This document shows, piece after piece, positions 27,518 through 39,019 of a stretch of 64,000 bases of DNA; position 1 is the stretch's first letter, and each line of letters starts with the position of its first letter. The notes under the pieces were generated by a model that saw only the letters and a list, made by a program, of their open reading frames with translations, had not been told where the DNA came from and searched no databases. This DNA comes from Adineta steineri. Its lineage: Eukaryota > Rotifera > Eurotatoria > Adinetida > Adinetidae. Position numbers and translations under genes: made by a program. The stretch lies in the NCBI GenBank assembly GCA_905250115.1, contig CAJNOI010000004.1, forward strand, positions 300,541 through 364,540. The letters are read 5' to 3'.

Positions 27518-27991
27518 TTAAGATTGTTCATTGAAATATGCTGTTGGATGCGATTTTATTATTAAGCGACCATTCGAATCACATGACATATTATAATCAG
27601 CAAGTACAGAACGAAATCTAGCAATTATTATTGACGATGCAAATATTTTACGATGTATAACATATAAAAATGCAAAAATTAATAAACCGGATGATATAGA
27701 AAAATAAAGTTCTTTTCGAAATAAATATGATAAAAATATTAATCTATATGATTTCGGATTATTTATATCATTTGGTTTTGTAGTTAATGATGATGCTGAT
27801 GTTGTTGTTAATGTTAATAATGAAGAGAAGGATAAAAATGATATATCACTTATTAAACAATAAAATGTTATAAGAGTAGCTAAAATGAGAATAGTTAATA
27901 TAAGACGCCAACGCCAAATAGGTGGTTGAAGAGAAGAAACTATCTCAATCATACGACGTTCAAATGCTTTTAAGTCATCTGTTTGATCCAT
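27518..27991 (-). CDS. CNEP1R1: Nuclear envelope phosphatase regulatory subunit 1 (CNEP1R1/TMEM188)
   Basis: Single exon, 157 residues. The ATG at 27991 (MDQTDDLKAFERRM) matches the family start; the upstream extension begins with GTG. Conserved segments are DLKAFERR near the N-terminus, LQPPIWRWRL before TM1, two membrane segments (about residues 32-52 and 94-115), then the signature SIIIARFRSVLADYNMSCD and GRLIIK. CNEP1R1 binds and activates the phosphatase CTDNEP1, which dephosphorylates lipin at the nuclear envelope/ER to control phosphatidate use. The loop between the membrane segments is longer and Ser/Thr-rich compared with the ~125-residue human protein. A 25-codon AUG frame lies upstream at 28206-28129. 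Confidence 0.92.
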   Translation of the reverse strand: MDQTDDLKAFERRMIEIVSSLQPPIWRWRLILTILILATLITFYCLISDISFLSFSSLLTLTTTSASSLTTKPNDINNPKSYRLIFLSYLFRKELYFSISSGLLIFAFLYVIHRKIFASSIIIARFRSVLADYNMSCDSNGRLIIKSHPTAYFNEQS

Positions 27992-28330
27992 ATTAATAAA
28001 AAACGAAAGACTAAATTTGTATTTCTTATTCACATGCCTTGAAATACAAGGTATTGTTAATTAATTATGATCCATCTACAAAAAGTAAGTTTGGATATTA
28101 TAAACAAAATGTTCTTAATCATCTTTTATTAACGAAATAAAATAGAATTGTTATTTTCGTCATCATCATCTTTTTTTTTCTTTTCTTTAACTTTTGAAAA
28201 ATCCATGAGCAAAAAAAAAAACATAGCTGAAAGCATATTTTAGAAGAAAAAAAAGCCGTAAGGATAATTATACAGGACGAGCAAGAAAAAAAACTGAGTC
28301 CAATATAGATATTTGAAATAGTCTATTGTT
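27992..28330. other. Short intergenic spacer
   Basis: Lies between CNEP1R1 and EDF1, both on the minus strand. The only notable content is a 25-codon Lys/Asp-rich minus-strand AUG frame at 28206-28129, possibly a leader ORF of CNEP1R1; no independent support. Confidence 0.4.
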
Positions 28331-28858
28331 TTATTTCTTCTTTGGTCCAAAGGTAAGTGGTTCACCAATATCTTTTCCACGTAATTTAACACCTAATGCA
28401 CGTTCCAATTTACTTAAAACTTGTTGATTTGGAATTGCTTTTGATTGTTCATATTCATTAATGATTTGTTGTTTTTCATTAACATTTCTTGCTAAATCAG
28501 CTTGTGTCCATTCTTTCGCAACTCGTGCTGTTTGAATAGCACGTGCAACATCTTTATCAACCCTGTCATGATGTAATTCTTCTGTTTCACGATCTAAAAC
28601 AGCAGTGTTTTTTGCTGCTTGATGTTGTTGATTATTTCCAGCAGCAAATTTCTTTGATGTATCTATAGCAACACCTGCACGCTCAGCAGCTGCAATGGCA
28701 GATTCAGATTTTAATTCTCCAGGTCGTGGTGCACGTTTACCTTTTAATAACAAAAAAAATAATAATTAATTAATCTAAAATCATAGGAAATATTTACCAA
28801 TAACAGTCTGTTGATCCCAACCAACAGTACCACCAAAATTTGCACCTGTTTTACTCAT
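28331..28858 (-). CDS. EDF1: Multiprotein bridging factor 1 / EDF1
   Basis: Exons 28858-28798 and 28740-28331; 156 residues. The N-terminal MBF1 domain shows VGWDQQTVIGKRAPRPGE, interrupted by the intron in IG|K. The C-terminal Cro/C1-type helix-turn-helix is visible in ARVAKEWTQADLARNV, INEYEQSKAIPNQQ and LSKLERALGVKLRGKDIGEPL. MBF1 is a transcriptional co-activator that bridges TBP and bZIP factors, and its homologues also associate with collided ribosomes. Length is normal (human 148). It is divergent from the PARP gene with about 480 bp between the starts. Confidence 0.96.
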
Positions 28859-29338
28859 AGTTTTATTTTGTCTTTGTTATAAATGAAAATATCTGTAATT
28901 AAAGTTATATATATATATATATGTGCGTCACATTATTGAGTCAAGAAAAAAAAACATATGAGTAATTTCAAGTAATTGCATCAGACTGTGCGTTGTCTTC
29001 TAAAGAAAACGAAATTTCTCGAAAAATCAAATGTAAGATAGCTTTAAAAGATTGGTTGGTTAATAATGACGTAAGAAAAATTCAAAAAGAGTATTAAAAA
29101 AATAATAAATAAATTAAAAAAATATTTATCTTGAATAAATTCATTTATTTTTTTTTCATAGGAAATTTCCAAGTAGAGGGCGGCAATGTCTGATTTATAA
29201 CATTGGGAATTTTATAGACGAGAAGTCACTGACGGAACTGCTTTTTTCTTTTTGTCAGCCTATTTTATGACCTTATGTTTAAATAGGCTTGAATTAATTC
29301 AATTTTCATTATTATTATCTTTTCGTCGATTTTTAGAA
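28859..29338. promoter_or_regulatory. Shared upstream region of EDF1 and PARP6/8
   Basis: 480 bp between divergent starts. It contains a TA run (28905-28922) and a TTTTTAG acceptor-like site at about 29331-29336 just before the PARP ATG, so the PARP leader may be spliced. No other element assigned. Confidence 0.4.
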
Positions 29339-32300
29339 ATGTTATCGACTGATGATTCAACGTCAATGACTAATAGTACGAATTCACCTCCAGACCATAT
29401 AGATGACGTTTCGATTTTATCAAATGATGAAGAACTAGGAGACGATGAAGATCAAGCATCTGAAGATGATGAAATGAATGATGAAGTTGATGTTGATAGT
29501 GACGACGAAGAAGAAGAAATAGCACCAGTTCAATCAAGAAATAATAGTATGACGATACCAAATCCAATTCCTTCCGTATATTAAACTATTACTAGAAGTT
29601 CATATTTGTTTTCAATAATTTATTTATAGGGATCAAATTCCAGTCTTAATTCATTATTAGAGGAGGATATAAATAATTTATTTTCCAAAGTATCAACAAA
29701 GTTCTTAGCCGGTGCTTCACATAAGTATACTATTACGTTTATTTTCTAATATAGAAAAACAAAATGCATTTTTCCTATAGGTTAGATATAAACGATTCAC
29801 GTTTATTACTGATAACTTTACATTTTTTTACGGATTTTATTGAAACTGAAACATCATGTCAATGGCAAATTTGCAATAAAAAACCGTTAACGTGTCAAAT
29901 ATCAATTGATAAAAAACACTATCTTGATGAACAAGGTTTGTATAAAAATCAAAATAAGCAACATGTTTTTTATATGAAATATTAAGTATCTTGTAATACG
30001 TAGTTACTTAGGAAGTAAACAGTAGTTTTCATCAGTATGGTGTAATAACATCAAGTAAAGAAACGAAAGATTTTTTGACCTTTACAAACTTAATCGAGGT
30101 GAGTTTTTCCCTTAAAATTCAATGTGATGCATTCGAATGAGAAGCTAAACTTATATAAAATAGAATAATCATTGTTTACTAAGAAGTGTTTTCGTTGACT
30201 TCTGCTTAGTTTTTCGATCATTTAGTTATGTGATTTTGGATTGATCTTACGTACAGATGTATTGAACAAATAATCAGATTTTGTTTATTGATATTTACTT
30301 TTTGTGTCACTCGCAGTATTTATACGTGATCTTGTCTGCAAATATGACTTTACTCCTTCGGTATTCGAGCACGCGTATAAGTTTTTTTAAATTTTACATA
30401 CATTATTGTTATTATAATATTATTTAGACTCCATGAAAAAGATTTCTTCCTTTTTCTCTTTCTATACAGTTATGCGTTCTGACACGTCTATTTGTCACAT
30501 TCTGTCTAGGTTAAGCATGTTCTAATATATTATTTTTCTTTTCTCTTATATACTAAAATTGTTGAATCTAAACAAGAAATGACCTCGATCTTGTATATAT
30601 ATTTTCACAAGATCACAATAAATTCATATTATTCTAAATGTGTCTTCATAAATCATCAATAAGAAAAACCACATGAATATGATGTATCATTTGTAGTTAT
30701 ACAAAACAGATGCGTACTGATACATATAATTAGTATGATATTTGTAACGTTTGGCCTTGTAAGCTAGACTGATTTAAAGATAATCATACCTAAAAATCTG
30801 ATATATAACAATAAAGTTTATTCAAAATTATTTTTACAGAAAAAAAATCTCAACACCAAATGATTAAATATTATGTTGAAAGAAACTTCTTATGATACGA
30901 ATAAACATATGTTAGTTCTCGATTTTTACTATATCAACTAGAGACAAACATGATCTGCTCTTAGTCAAGTCCATAATAGTTAGTAAATCCTAGAGAAATA
31001 AATATATTTGAAAAAATAAGTTCTCGGACGAAGTGGTTCCTTCTTTTTTAAATAAGGCTAAGGTTCACGCTTCTACTAATTGTTAATAGATCGATCAGTT
31101 GATTGAATCTATTAGATCGAAATTAGAACTTTAGATTGTACGAGATTAAAAGTCTAATATATAATAATCTTATTGCTTTTAGTTACTGTTAAATGTGTTT
31201 ATCAAACTTGCGAATGTCATCCAGCTAATGCATTCAGAGTTCCATTCATAGAACGGTAATAAATTTAAAGTTAATTACACAATAAGAAAATATTAGTTCT
31301 TTAAAGACTTATTCGTGATTTTTTTGATAAAAACCGAATTCCATTGGAAACATTGAAATATAGTCGTGCTGCTTTTGATCCTGTTTTACGTCTAAAATAT
31401 TTGTATGAAATTTATTCATTGATTGTATTCTCAAAAACAAAAAAACGATTCTTTTAGCTTAGATATTCTTCCTCCATCAAAACGAACCCATTATGAAGGA
31501 ATGTTACTCAATTCCAATGATGACACATTATTAAATGAATTACTTGCTTTTGAAATTCTTGAAAATAATCAGAGAATAGCTCAAAAACTACAATTAATTA
31601 AACCACCTCGTAATTCTTCATCAGATACAACGAAACATTATGATCTTCTCAATGAAAAACATTTACCAACACTTAATTATGGTTATCTAGTTCAAGTAAA
31701 TATTAATTTGTTTATAAAAAAAACAAACACTTTTTATTTGTTTAGTTTTGTTATTATTTCGAATATCGTTTAAGAAACTTAAACTCACTATGTGTTATGT
31801 GTGGAAAACGTACAGTTAATTTAAATGATAACAAAAAGACTTCAAAAGTATAAAAACGAAATTTATTTTGATTTGATTTTTTAACATTATTTATTTAGCC
31901 AACAATTTGTGATGATTATGAATGTTTTAGCAATGCAATGGATTCAAAATTTCGTAATGATCCACTTCCACCATCAATATTTTCAATTGAAGTTTGTTAT
32001 TTTTTTTGAAATTTAAACAAAAAAGAAATTAAATATCGATTGAACTAGATTGCAGATTTTCTTCTTCTACTACTTATTGCCGCAATAAGATCAACACGTC
32101 ATGGATTAATTCTTGATCCTTATCCGAAATTAATCAATCCATATAATACATCAACAACATTAATTGATCAAGATGGAGATGTAAAAATATATTGAACGAA
32201 AGAAAAAAACGAATTTTACTATTTATTTTTTTGTAGAAAGAACAAAATATTAAGACATTAAGAGAAATTATCGATGGTATAATATCAATGGGATCGATCA

Positions 32301-33229
32301 CACAATATGAAGTTGATAGAATATCATTAAGAAGTACGTTGGAATTAAAACATCCATGGGCCTTTTCATTTTTTCATTGGTAGGAAATGATTTTTTGAAT
32401 TTTTATATGAAGAATTCTTTTTGTTTTTGTTTTCAAGGTTGATGGGAACAAATCGATATCATTTCTCAGCAATTCCAACAGCACATCGAATGAAATCTGT
32501 TCAAACAGATTATCAATATTTTATAAAACATGAAGATATTGTTAAACATGTTAATTTTAAAAGATTACGAGATGAAAAAGGAAGTATATTTGCTTTTCAT
32601 GGTTCACCACAAGAAAATTGGCATTCAATTCTTCGATCAGGTTTACAAATTGGAAAAGGAGGATATTTAGTAAGAAGAATTCACTTCATTCACTTATATA
32701 TTTACTATATTTTATTAGTTAAATGGTGCAGCATATGGTGCAGGTATATATGTTTCACCTAGCTTTGATTTTTCCACATCATATGTACGAAATACTCGTT
32801 ATTCTCAACCGGAATCAACTGGTGGTAACAATTATAGTTATGGTAAAGAAGTAAGTTATTGATAATATCTTTTAAATTAATATGAAACAGTTTGTGTAAT
32901 ATATTTTACAGCTAAATTGAATATTTAATCATTTTTTAGATTGCACCATTGGAAAGACAAAGTTGGGGTTGTATTGCTTTATGTGAAAGTAATAAAAAAG
33001 TTTTATTCAATAATAATCTATTTTGTTTTTATTAGTCATTGATTCGCCAGATGTATACAAGAAACATTCAGCCGATATTTGGACAATTCAAGATCCAAAT
33101 TTAATTTGTACAAGATTTATATTTTTTTATCCGTCCGGAATATGTCACACATCAATTCGTGTTGATAATGCTGCAGAAGCAGCATCAATACGACAACTTA
33201 TTCATACATTAAATAATACTGCTTGTTAA
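29339..33229 (+). CDS. PARP6/8: PARP6/PARP8-like mono-ADP-ribosyltransferase
   Basis: The confident part is eleven exons from 31183 to 33229: 31183-31255, 31307-31402, 31458-31695, 31746-31847, 31899-31991, 32049-32180, 32237-32379, 32438-32669, 32719-32850, 32940-32988 and 33036-33229. Likely N-terminal exons are 29339-29575, 29630-29724, 29781-29935 and 30016-30054, giving 669 residues in all. The N-terminus is very acidic, as in PARP6. The catalytic domain shows FAFHGSPQENWHSILRSGL (catalytic His), NGAAYGAGIYVS (Tyr) and CIALCE. The Cys-rich segment LPTLNYGYLVQ...LCVMCGKR also matches PARP6/8. Family members transfer single ADP-ribose units. The join 30054 to 31183 crosses a 1.1 kb intron and was chosen on phase; the longer open stretch to 30098 is out of phase with the next exon. 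Confidence 0.9.
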
Positions 33230-33686
33230 CAAAACATCTGAACTTTAATAAACGAACATATATGTAAATTAAATTTATTCCATTATTATTTTTTTTGTGT
33301 ATTTTTCTATTAAACTGTAATGATTCGGCTTTTGAAATATTTCTTCTTCTATATAATATTCAAAAGATCAGATGAAAATATTTTTATACTTAAAATCTTC
33401 TTTAGATATCAATAAATTGTGAACTTATGTTACATAGAACTTTCTTTTATTGATGAATTAATACGACTAATAAACAACTAATTGTATTGTTCGATAACAG
33501 TATGGTACATATATAGTAAAAACATGCATTATTTTTCTTTCATTGGAAGTAGGTATTATTAATGTTGTGCGAAGCCATAAAGCAAATGACCAAGTAATAA
33601 AAGTTTAAAGCTTAGTTACTACGAAAACATATTAAAATTGAAAGCATTTTTCCTTTAGTTAAGTCATAAAAACAATAAAAATAAAT
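33230..33686. other. Intergenic, no Rh exons found
   Basis: Between the PARP stop and the Rh remnant. I searched it for the missing N-terminal Rh exons and found no open, splice-compatible coding segment. Confidence 0.5.
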
Positions 33687-33701
33687 TTGTTTTTTCTTTT
33701 T

Positions 33702-34220
33702 ACCAATGGTGGAGTTGCTGTTGGTACAGTTGCTGCATCTGATATTGGTCTTCATGGTACAATAGTTATTGGTACACTTGCTGGTATGATATCAGTTTTA
33801 GGTTTTGAATATCTTTTACCTATATTAAAATATAAACGTATTCATGATACATGTAGTGTAAACAATTTACATGGAATGCCTGGAATAATATCTGGCATTG
33901 CAGGAATTATTGTTGCTTCTATTGATAATCGTTCAGGTTATTTAAATCATTTAACAGATCAATGTCTTGGTGGTGGAGTATCTCGAAGTAATAGTACTCA
34001 ATCAGCTTATCAAGCGGCTGCACTTGGACTTACATTGGGTATGGGTATTATTGGTGGACTTATAACAGGTGTTATATTAAGAATACCAATTTTCTCTCAA
34101 AAAGATAATGATTTTGTTGATGAAGAAAATTGGCATTTACCTGAAAATGTTCATGAAATTTTTCCTAGAAATGATTTATATGCAGATACTTCAAAATATC
34201 ATTCACCAACATATTTATGA
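33702..34220 (+). pseudogene. 5'-truncated Rh-type ammonium transporter
   Basis: An uninterrupted 173-codon frame with its own TGA stop encodes the C-terminal part of an Rh (RhBG/RhCG-like) ammonia channel. It starts at TNGGVAVGT and continues through DTCSVNNLHGMPGIISGIAG, a Gly-rich membrane helix (GMGIIGGLITGVILRIPIF) and a cytoplasmic tail with ENWHLPE. The roughly 280-300 N-terminal residues, including most membrane helices, are absent. No in-frame ATG precedes the homology, only TTG at 33687. The frame is preceded by a pyrimidine-rich run (33687-33703) like an acceptor that lacks its AG. Either a recent truncated copy, an allele with a lost splice site, or an assembly break. Confidence 0.8.
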
Positions 34221-36459
34221 AGAAAATCTTTTTTATGAACTTTAAAACCATTTTCTTATGTGTGTGTGTGTGTTTGTAGTTTAGAACAAAAATTTTATTT
34301 TAATAAATTTTTGTCCTTTATTTTAAAATATTCGAAATTTTATTAATAAGAAAGTTACTTAAATATAGATCGACAATAATCCCTTATCAACAATCATGAC
34401 AAACATAAAATAAATCTAAGCCTTTTGACAAACAATAAATCGATTGATGTATAAAATATTTCCATATCTACAGTTCACTACTAAACAATAAATCCTATGT
34501 AAATGAATCATAGGTCATTGTATTCACTTATTTGTTTTTTTCTCTTCTAAAAAAGAAATTCTCTATATGAATTGAAATGAAAAAAACAACAATACGTGTG
34601 TTCTAACCTATAAACGTGACATTTTGTTTGTATCATCAATTAGATATTTGATCAATCATATTTCTTTTATAATAGTCTTCTTTTTGTGCGTGTTCATTCA
34701 GCTTAATACCAATATCTATTGATGATGTAACAAAATGCTTTTAAAGTATCAAATCTCACCTGACAAAAGAAAGAAATTTTCCTACACTATAATTTATTTT
34801 AATAGTTAATCCTGTTTTTTATTCCTAAAAAAAATAATAAAGTTCACATCATAGCCAGAGGTGTTTGACATATTTTGTTAATTCTTTACATAAAATATAA
34901 TCTATCTTTTATTGATAACATTTGTCAGTTAATTTCAATAGTTATATGATTACTATTTGAAAGTACTTGAAGTTTTATTTTATTTCAATTGTCATTCTAA
35001 ACTATCACTTAAATAATCATAAAAAAAAATCAACTTGAAATAGATTCTCTCCATCAACTCGTTCATATGATCAGTGATAGAAAGATTGCATGTTGTCCTT
35101 CATCTCTTCCATCTGTTCTATGTCTTGCATATATATATATATATATATATATATACAAATATATGAGATCAGACAACAAGACAATCTTCGTAAATTGAGT
35201 AATCTACTACCTCATTGATACTCTCTCGCTCTTTACATATACGTTGATTATACTAGTGAACCATAGAATAATAGTAAATGCACTTTGATCATCTCTCTTT
35301 GTTCGTCGGAATCTTTTTTTCTTCTTTTGAGAAAAAAAAGAGAAATTTGAACTCATACCACCGCTGTTCCTTTCTCTTATTTCAATTAATACTTTACTCT
35401 ATCATTATTCTAACTGTATATGAACGTACACATAAAACATTTAGAAACAGCAGGTCATACAATTGATTGTCGCGTACAATTGTCGTTTTTCCGCTTGTAT
35501 TCAGTTTGAATAAATTCTCTCTGTTCTTTCCATTCCCGGCAGTGCACTTCCTTTCGTCGTCTTTTATAGGGGCAACAAAAAAGAAGAAGAAGAAGAAAAA
35601 AAAAATGAGAGAAATCGAATCTTCAAATGAACTCAATTCTAATTGTATGTGTGCTTGAATTTAATCAGCCTAGCAGGAGGGTAAAGAGAGAAAGCAAGCA
35701 AGAAGAGTTGTTCAAGTGTATACCTTGACTAGACCACCGACAACATTAAATATCCAAATACTTATGGATCATTAAACACAGGTGAGTAATTTTCCTCTTT
35801 TCAACCTTTTTTGAATAATCGTTTTCATAAAAGAAACTTTTTTTCTTTCGTTAAATATTATTTTACAATTAGTTTTGGGTGGTAATATAAAGAAAAACAA
35901 AACAAATCTCTGTCCTTGAGTAATCTCATTGTATGTAGATAGACTATAATGAAATAAACATAACGAAAGCCGAGGGATTTATTTATATATATATATAAAC
36001 GCGCTCGTAGATGTACGCTGTTTAATGTTCCAGTAAGATGATTTTTTTTCAATTTGCTCAAGGTCCACAATTTCTTACTCAATCTCTTTCGTTCACTCCA
36101 CTATAAAACAAGATGATAATCAGTCATGCTTTTTTTTCCTCTTTCCTAGTCCTATATACATGCATACATATACAAGCACCGAATCAAAAGTGAACATACA
36201 TATATACATGTTAGACTATAATTATGTATATGTTCTTATTCTATGGACAAGACAGAGAGGAAGGGAGGGAGAGAGAGAAAAAAAGAGAGAAATGAGAGAA
36301 AGAAAAAAAAGTCATTTGAATAATGAACGAGTGATGCTGCTAGCATTACTTTAACTTTCTTTTGACATTGTTCTTCTCTATATTCTTTTTTTCATTAAGA
36401 TAAAACAGAAATGTAAAAAACCACAAGAATTATAAGATAAAAGAAAAAAAAATCTTCAT
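34221..36459 (+). other. Intergenic and probable 5' leader of the Ig gene
   Basis: No coding gene seen. A TG run follows the Rh stop (34259-34273) and an AT run lies at 35129-35154. A GC-richer stretch ending CACAG|GTGAGT at 35781/35782 looks like a 5' leader exon; an acceptor AAAACAG ending at 36408 precedes the Ig-gene ATG. A polypurine tract covers about 36252-36311. Confidence 0.4.
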
Positions 36460-39019
36460 ATGGTTTCAGTGGTTATCATTATTTTAAATTTATTATTATC
36501 TTCATCAGTAATATTATCGGATGATTATTTGGAGAATTTGTCTGTTAATACAGGTGAAACAGCAACATTTATATGTGATTTACCAGAAAAATATTCAAAC
36601 AAACAAGTAAGTTCTCATGTCATTTATCATCTTTTGAGTTCTTTTTTTTTGTATCGACAATAAAATAAGCATAATAAACATGATTACGTCGTTTTCTCAC
36701 TAGGGAAATATATAATATCAGATTAGAATGACATATATAATAGAATTGATGTATTCTAGGCGGATTTCTATGGACCCACGGGACGTTTATTAATAACAAA
36801 AACTGATGAAGATATTGCAAGTGGCGATCGAACACGATTTATACTTGAACATACGTATGTTTATCAAGTTTTTTTTTTGTTTTTATGTAAAAATTGAATT
36901 TATTTGTTTTGTGTTATATGTTTAGTTATGCTTGGACTTGGTCTTTGATTTTATCTGATGTATCAGATGATGATGCAGGAGAATACACGTGTCGCGTTTC
37001 ATCTTCATCTGTTGATCAGACATTGACAATCATCAAACGATTTAATTTAACCGTTTTGAGTAAGCGCACATCCATATATAATCTCACATACATCTGTGAC
37101 TTGATTTTCGATCAAGAAAAAGCGCTTCCGATTGTTATTTGATGAGACATAAACAATATCTTTTAACACCTACAAATTTTTTTATTCTAATATCTTGACG
37201 AGACAGTTTTTATGTAATAGAAGACTCTCTATAACATTTTTTCACAGGTTTCATTAATCGAACTATTAAACATTTCACATACACATATTTTGACTTTTTA
37301 CTAATGGTTATAGTTCTAATGTCTAGAATCAAGTGTTTTGAAAAGTGGTAGACAGATTTGATTAAATATTCTTTTTTTATTTTCTGTCTATATTCTTTTG
37401 TCTTTTTAGCACCTCCAAAAATAATCGATATAACAATTGAATCAAATAACAATGAAATACTTCGAGAAAATGAACAAATTATTTTAAAATGTTCAGCTCG
37501 AGGAATTCCACAACCAAAAATTATTTGGCATATACCAGGAAAAAAATTCTTATTAAATAAACGAAATGATCGAAGTAAAATCAAAATTTTTGAAAAACCA
37601 AAAAGAAAAATAATTATATATTCTTTTAGATATTATTGCATTTGATAATAAATTACTTATAAAAAATCTTTCACGTACAACACCAAGTGATTATCAATGT
37701 ATTGCCGATAATGGAATACCGCCACGAGATACACGTACAAAACGTTTACTTTCATCTAGTAAATATCTTTTTCTTTTCTTCTATTATGTAAAACAAAGCA
37801 AAAAAAAAGCTTGTATGTTTTATCATATGAATGAATACTCTTGAGTATTATGACTCAATTATCTAAATTAAGATAAAAAGAAAAAAAGTTTTCTTTTCTT
37901 CGCCTTCTTTTTTTCTTCTTCTTCTTGAGCACAATAGGAGGTTGATGATAATATAATGATTAGTTATAATGCGCTTATATACTGATTGATTGTGTGCATA
38001 TGTGATAAGAGGAAAGATGATCTCGAATATGGACACATGTCTTTTCCTTCTGTCATTATAATAATCAACACCCACCCATTATTTTTTGTTTTAGTTTCAC
38101 CTGAAATGACAATTCAATCATCAATAAAATCATCTCGTATTTTACTTAATTGTACAATTATTGCTCGTCCATTAGATTCAGCTAAATGGAAACGAAATCG
38201 TTTTGAAATTAATAATATAAAACGTAAACAAATCAATGATTATACAGTTGAACTTCTACTTCTATTAGATGTAAGTTAGAACAGATGTTAACAAGTGATT
38301 TCCAGCTGTGGAATAATATTATTTCATTTGTTTATATTTAATATAGAGATGAAAATAAATCTTTATTTATTTTTTATTTATTTAGTTTAATACAAATATA
38401 TTTGGAATGTATGAATGTGAAGCTGAAAATCAATTGAAAGTTTCAAAAGCATTTATAAATATTGATGGTAAGCCTTTTTGATTATTTACTATACAAGAGA
38501 ATAAATTGTTCTTTTTAGATACAATACTATTGAATAGAACAACAACAACATCAGCTATGTTACCAAAATATCATCGAATATCATCACCATCATACGGTAA
38601 GTTTCATTACATCTGGCAAATGGAAAGAAGATTAGCATTATGAGACGACGACAGTCTAGAGAAAAGAATGGATGAATGAATGCTGGTACTAAAAGTGTGT
38701 ATTTGTTAAGGGCGGCATCCTTACAAGTTGCTGTTGTTCAAGCATATACAATTAATCTCATCTATGAGTGGACATGACGTGTTTAGAATAATATCTTGTT
38801 CTCTCTCACATTTGCTTGTATATATATACATACATATATATATATATCCTATGTCAATAGACATTCTAATGATTTCATTATGTTATTTTTTGATTTCTTT
38901 TAGCACAAATTGAACTTCTACTTAATCATGGATCGATTTGTAAATGCCAATTTTATTTTATATTGTTAATTAATATTATTCTTATTAATTATTCAAATGG
39001 ATTCTACAATAAACGATGA
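36460..39019 (+). CDS. Three-Ig-domain cell-surface protein (lachesin/IgLON-like)
   Basis: Nine exons: 36460-36606, 36760-36854, 36926-37059, 37410-37574, 37630-37758, 38095-38270, 38386-38467, 38519-38596 and 38904-39019; 373 residues. A signal peptide (VVIIILNLLLSSSVILS) is followed by three immunoglobulin domains. Cysteine pairs are visible: FICDL with DDDAGEYTCRV, LKCSARGIPQPKIIW with DYQCIADNG, and LLNCTIIARP with MYECEAEN. The second domain has the PPKI entry typical of I-set repeats. The C-terminal end is hydrophobic (QFYFILLINIILI) with a very short tail, consistent with a GPI-anchor signal. Lachesin/IgLON proteins mediate neuronal or epithelial adhesion. Intron 37575-37629 was placed on phase; reading through it would meet a stop. 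Confidence 0.85.

Noticed and set aside
28129..28206. 25-codon Lys/Asp-rich AUG frame upstream of CNEP1R1
   Set aside because: Too short and low in complexity to call a gene; at most an upstream ORF in the CNEP1R1 leader.
36894..37142. Read-through of the Ig-domain exon to a longer frame
   Set aside because: The donor at 37060 and acceptor ending at 37409 restore the next Ig domain in phase; the extension past 37059 has no Ig homology.
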